The notes under the pieces: generated by a model
Databases searched by the model: none
What the model was told of the DNA's origin: nothing
What the model saw: only the letters and a program-made list of their open reading frames with translations
Shown here: piece after piece, positions 39,292-39,299 of the stretch
How the letters are laid out: every line of letters begins with the position of its first letter
Numbering within the stretch: the first letter of the stretch is position 1
Position numbers and translations under genes: made by a program
Origin: Candidatus Latescibacterota bacterium
GTDB lineage: Bacteria; Latescibacterota; UBA2968; UBA8231
Assembly (NCBI GenBank): GCA_022820485.1
Contig: JAJEFJ010000023.1
Location: 1 to 39,299, forward strand
Length of the DNA stretch: 39,299 nt
Direction of reading: 5' to 3'

Positions 39292-39299
39292 GTAACGAT

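Noticed and set aside
1..39299. tRNA, rRNA, insertion sequences, integrase and attachment sites
   Set aside because: I looked for tRNA-like cloverleaves, rRNA-like stretches, transposase motifs and integrase motifs and saw none I could support.

Overview
The window comes from a GC-rich, double-membraned, probably uncultured bacterium. Five secreted proteins carry C-terminal domains of the type IX secretion (T9SS) or FlgD-like kind: APNPFN...GVYLYRLQAG in the first, and TPNGDGIN...PGLYL in four others. There is also an outer-membrane beta-barrel, a lipoprotein, four phytanoyl-CoA-dioxygenase-like (PhyH) enzymes, a Gfo/Idh/MocA oxidoreductase, sialidase-type propellers and a sigma-54 regulator. 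This mix fits the FCB superphylum, for example Latescibacterota-like lineages, with Poribacteria-like genomes as an alternative. The placement is inference from gene content. No rRNA, tRNA, integrase or transposase was recognised.

Layout. (1) 1-4908: secreted propeller protein, PhyH enzyme, Gfo/Idh/MocA oxidoreductase and a second PhyH enzyme; the oxidoreductase is bracketed by two copies of a PhyH gene 3' end. (2) 4982-9972: a decaying defence island on the minus strand, reading fic, hsdM, abiEi, a deleted abiEii and an hsdR scrap. hsdS is absent and the antitoxin operator is intact. (3) 10040-15657: ankyrin protein, FG-GAP-like lipoprotein, Asp-box propeller and TIM-barrel protein on the minus strand, then dcd on the plus strand. 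A conserved promoter plus 76-nt hairpin RNA element stands before two of the minus-strand genes. (4) 15817-21900: PhyH enzyme, five-bladed-propeller carbohydrate protein, DUF4956 membrane protein, and an 892-residue fusion of a kinase-like domain to an outer-membrane barrel. (5) 21992-26830: broken sialidase, arsenate reductase, M24 peptidase, a RelBE-type toxin-antitoxin cassette between 69-bp perfect repeats of a PhyH 5' end, the intact PhyH gene, alkB, and an orphan antitoxin whose toxin has apparently been replaced by alkB. (6) 26863-37750: an aldolase and an amidohydrolase downstream of two tandem copies of a two-gene secreted-protein unit. Everything from 25986 to 37750 is on the minus strand, mostly with very short gaps. 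(7) 37751-39299: a sigma-54 activator gene with a -24/-12 promoter and short tandem repeats on both sides.

Themes. Enzymes that modify or release sugars, acyl groups and small organics (PhyH, Gfo/Idh/MocA, aldolase, amidohydrolase, propellers) sit with secreted adhesive or scaffold proteins. The window also shows repeated gene erosion: toxins deleted while antitoxins remain, and cargo genes inserted between duplicated gene ends. The observations I rate highest are the duplicated promoter/hairpin RNA, the kinase-barrel/DUF4956 pair, the toxin-to-AlkB chimera, the repeat-bracketed toxin-antitoxin cassette, the duplicated secreted pair and the sigma-54 regulator with its flanking repeat arrays.
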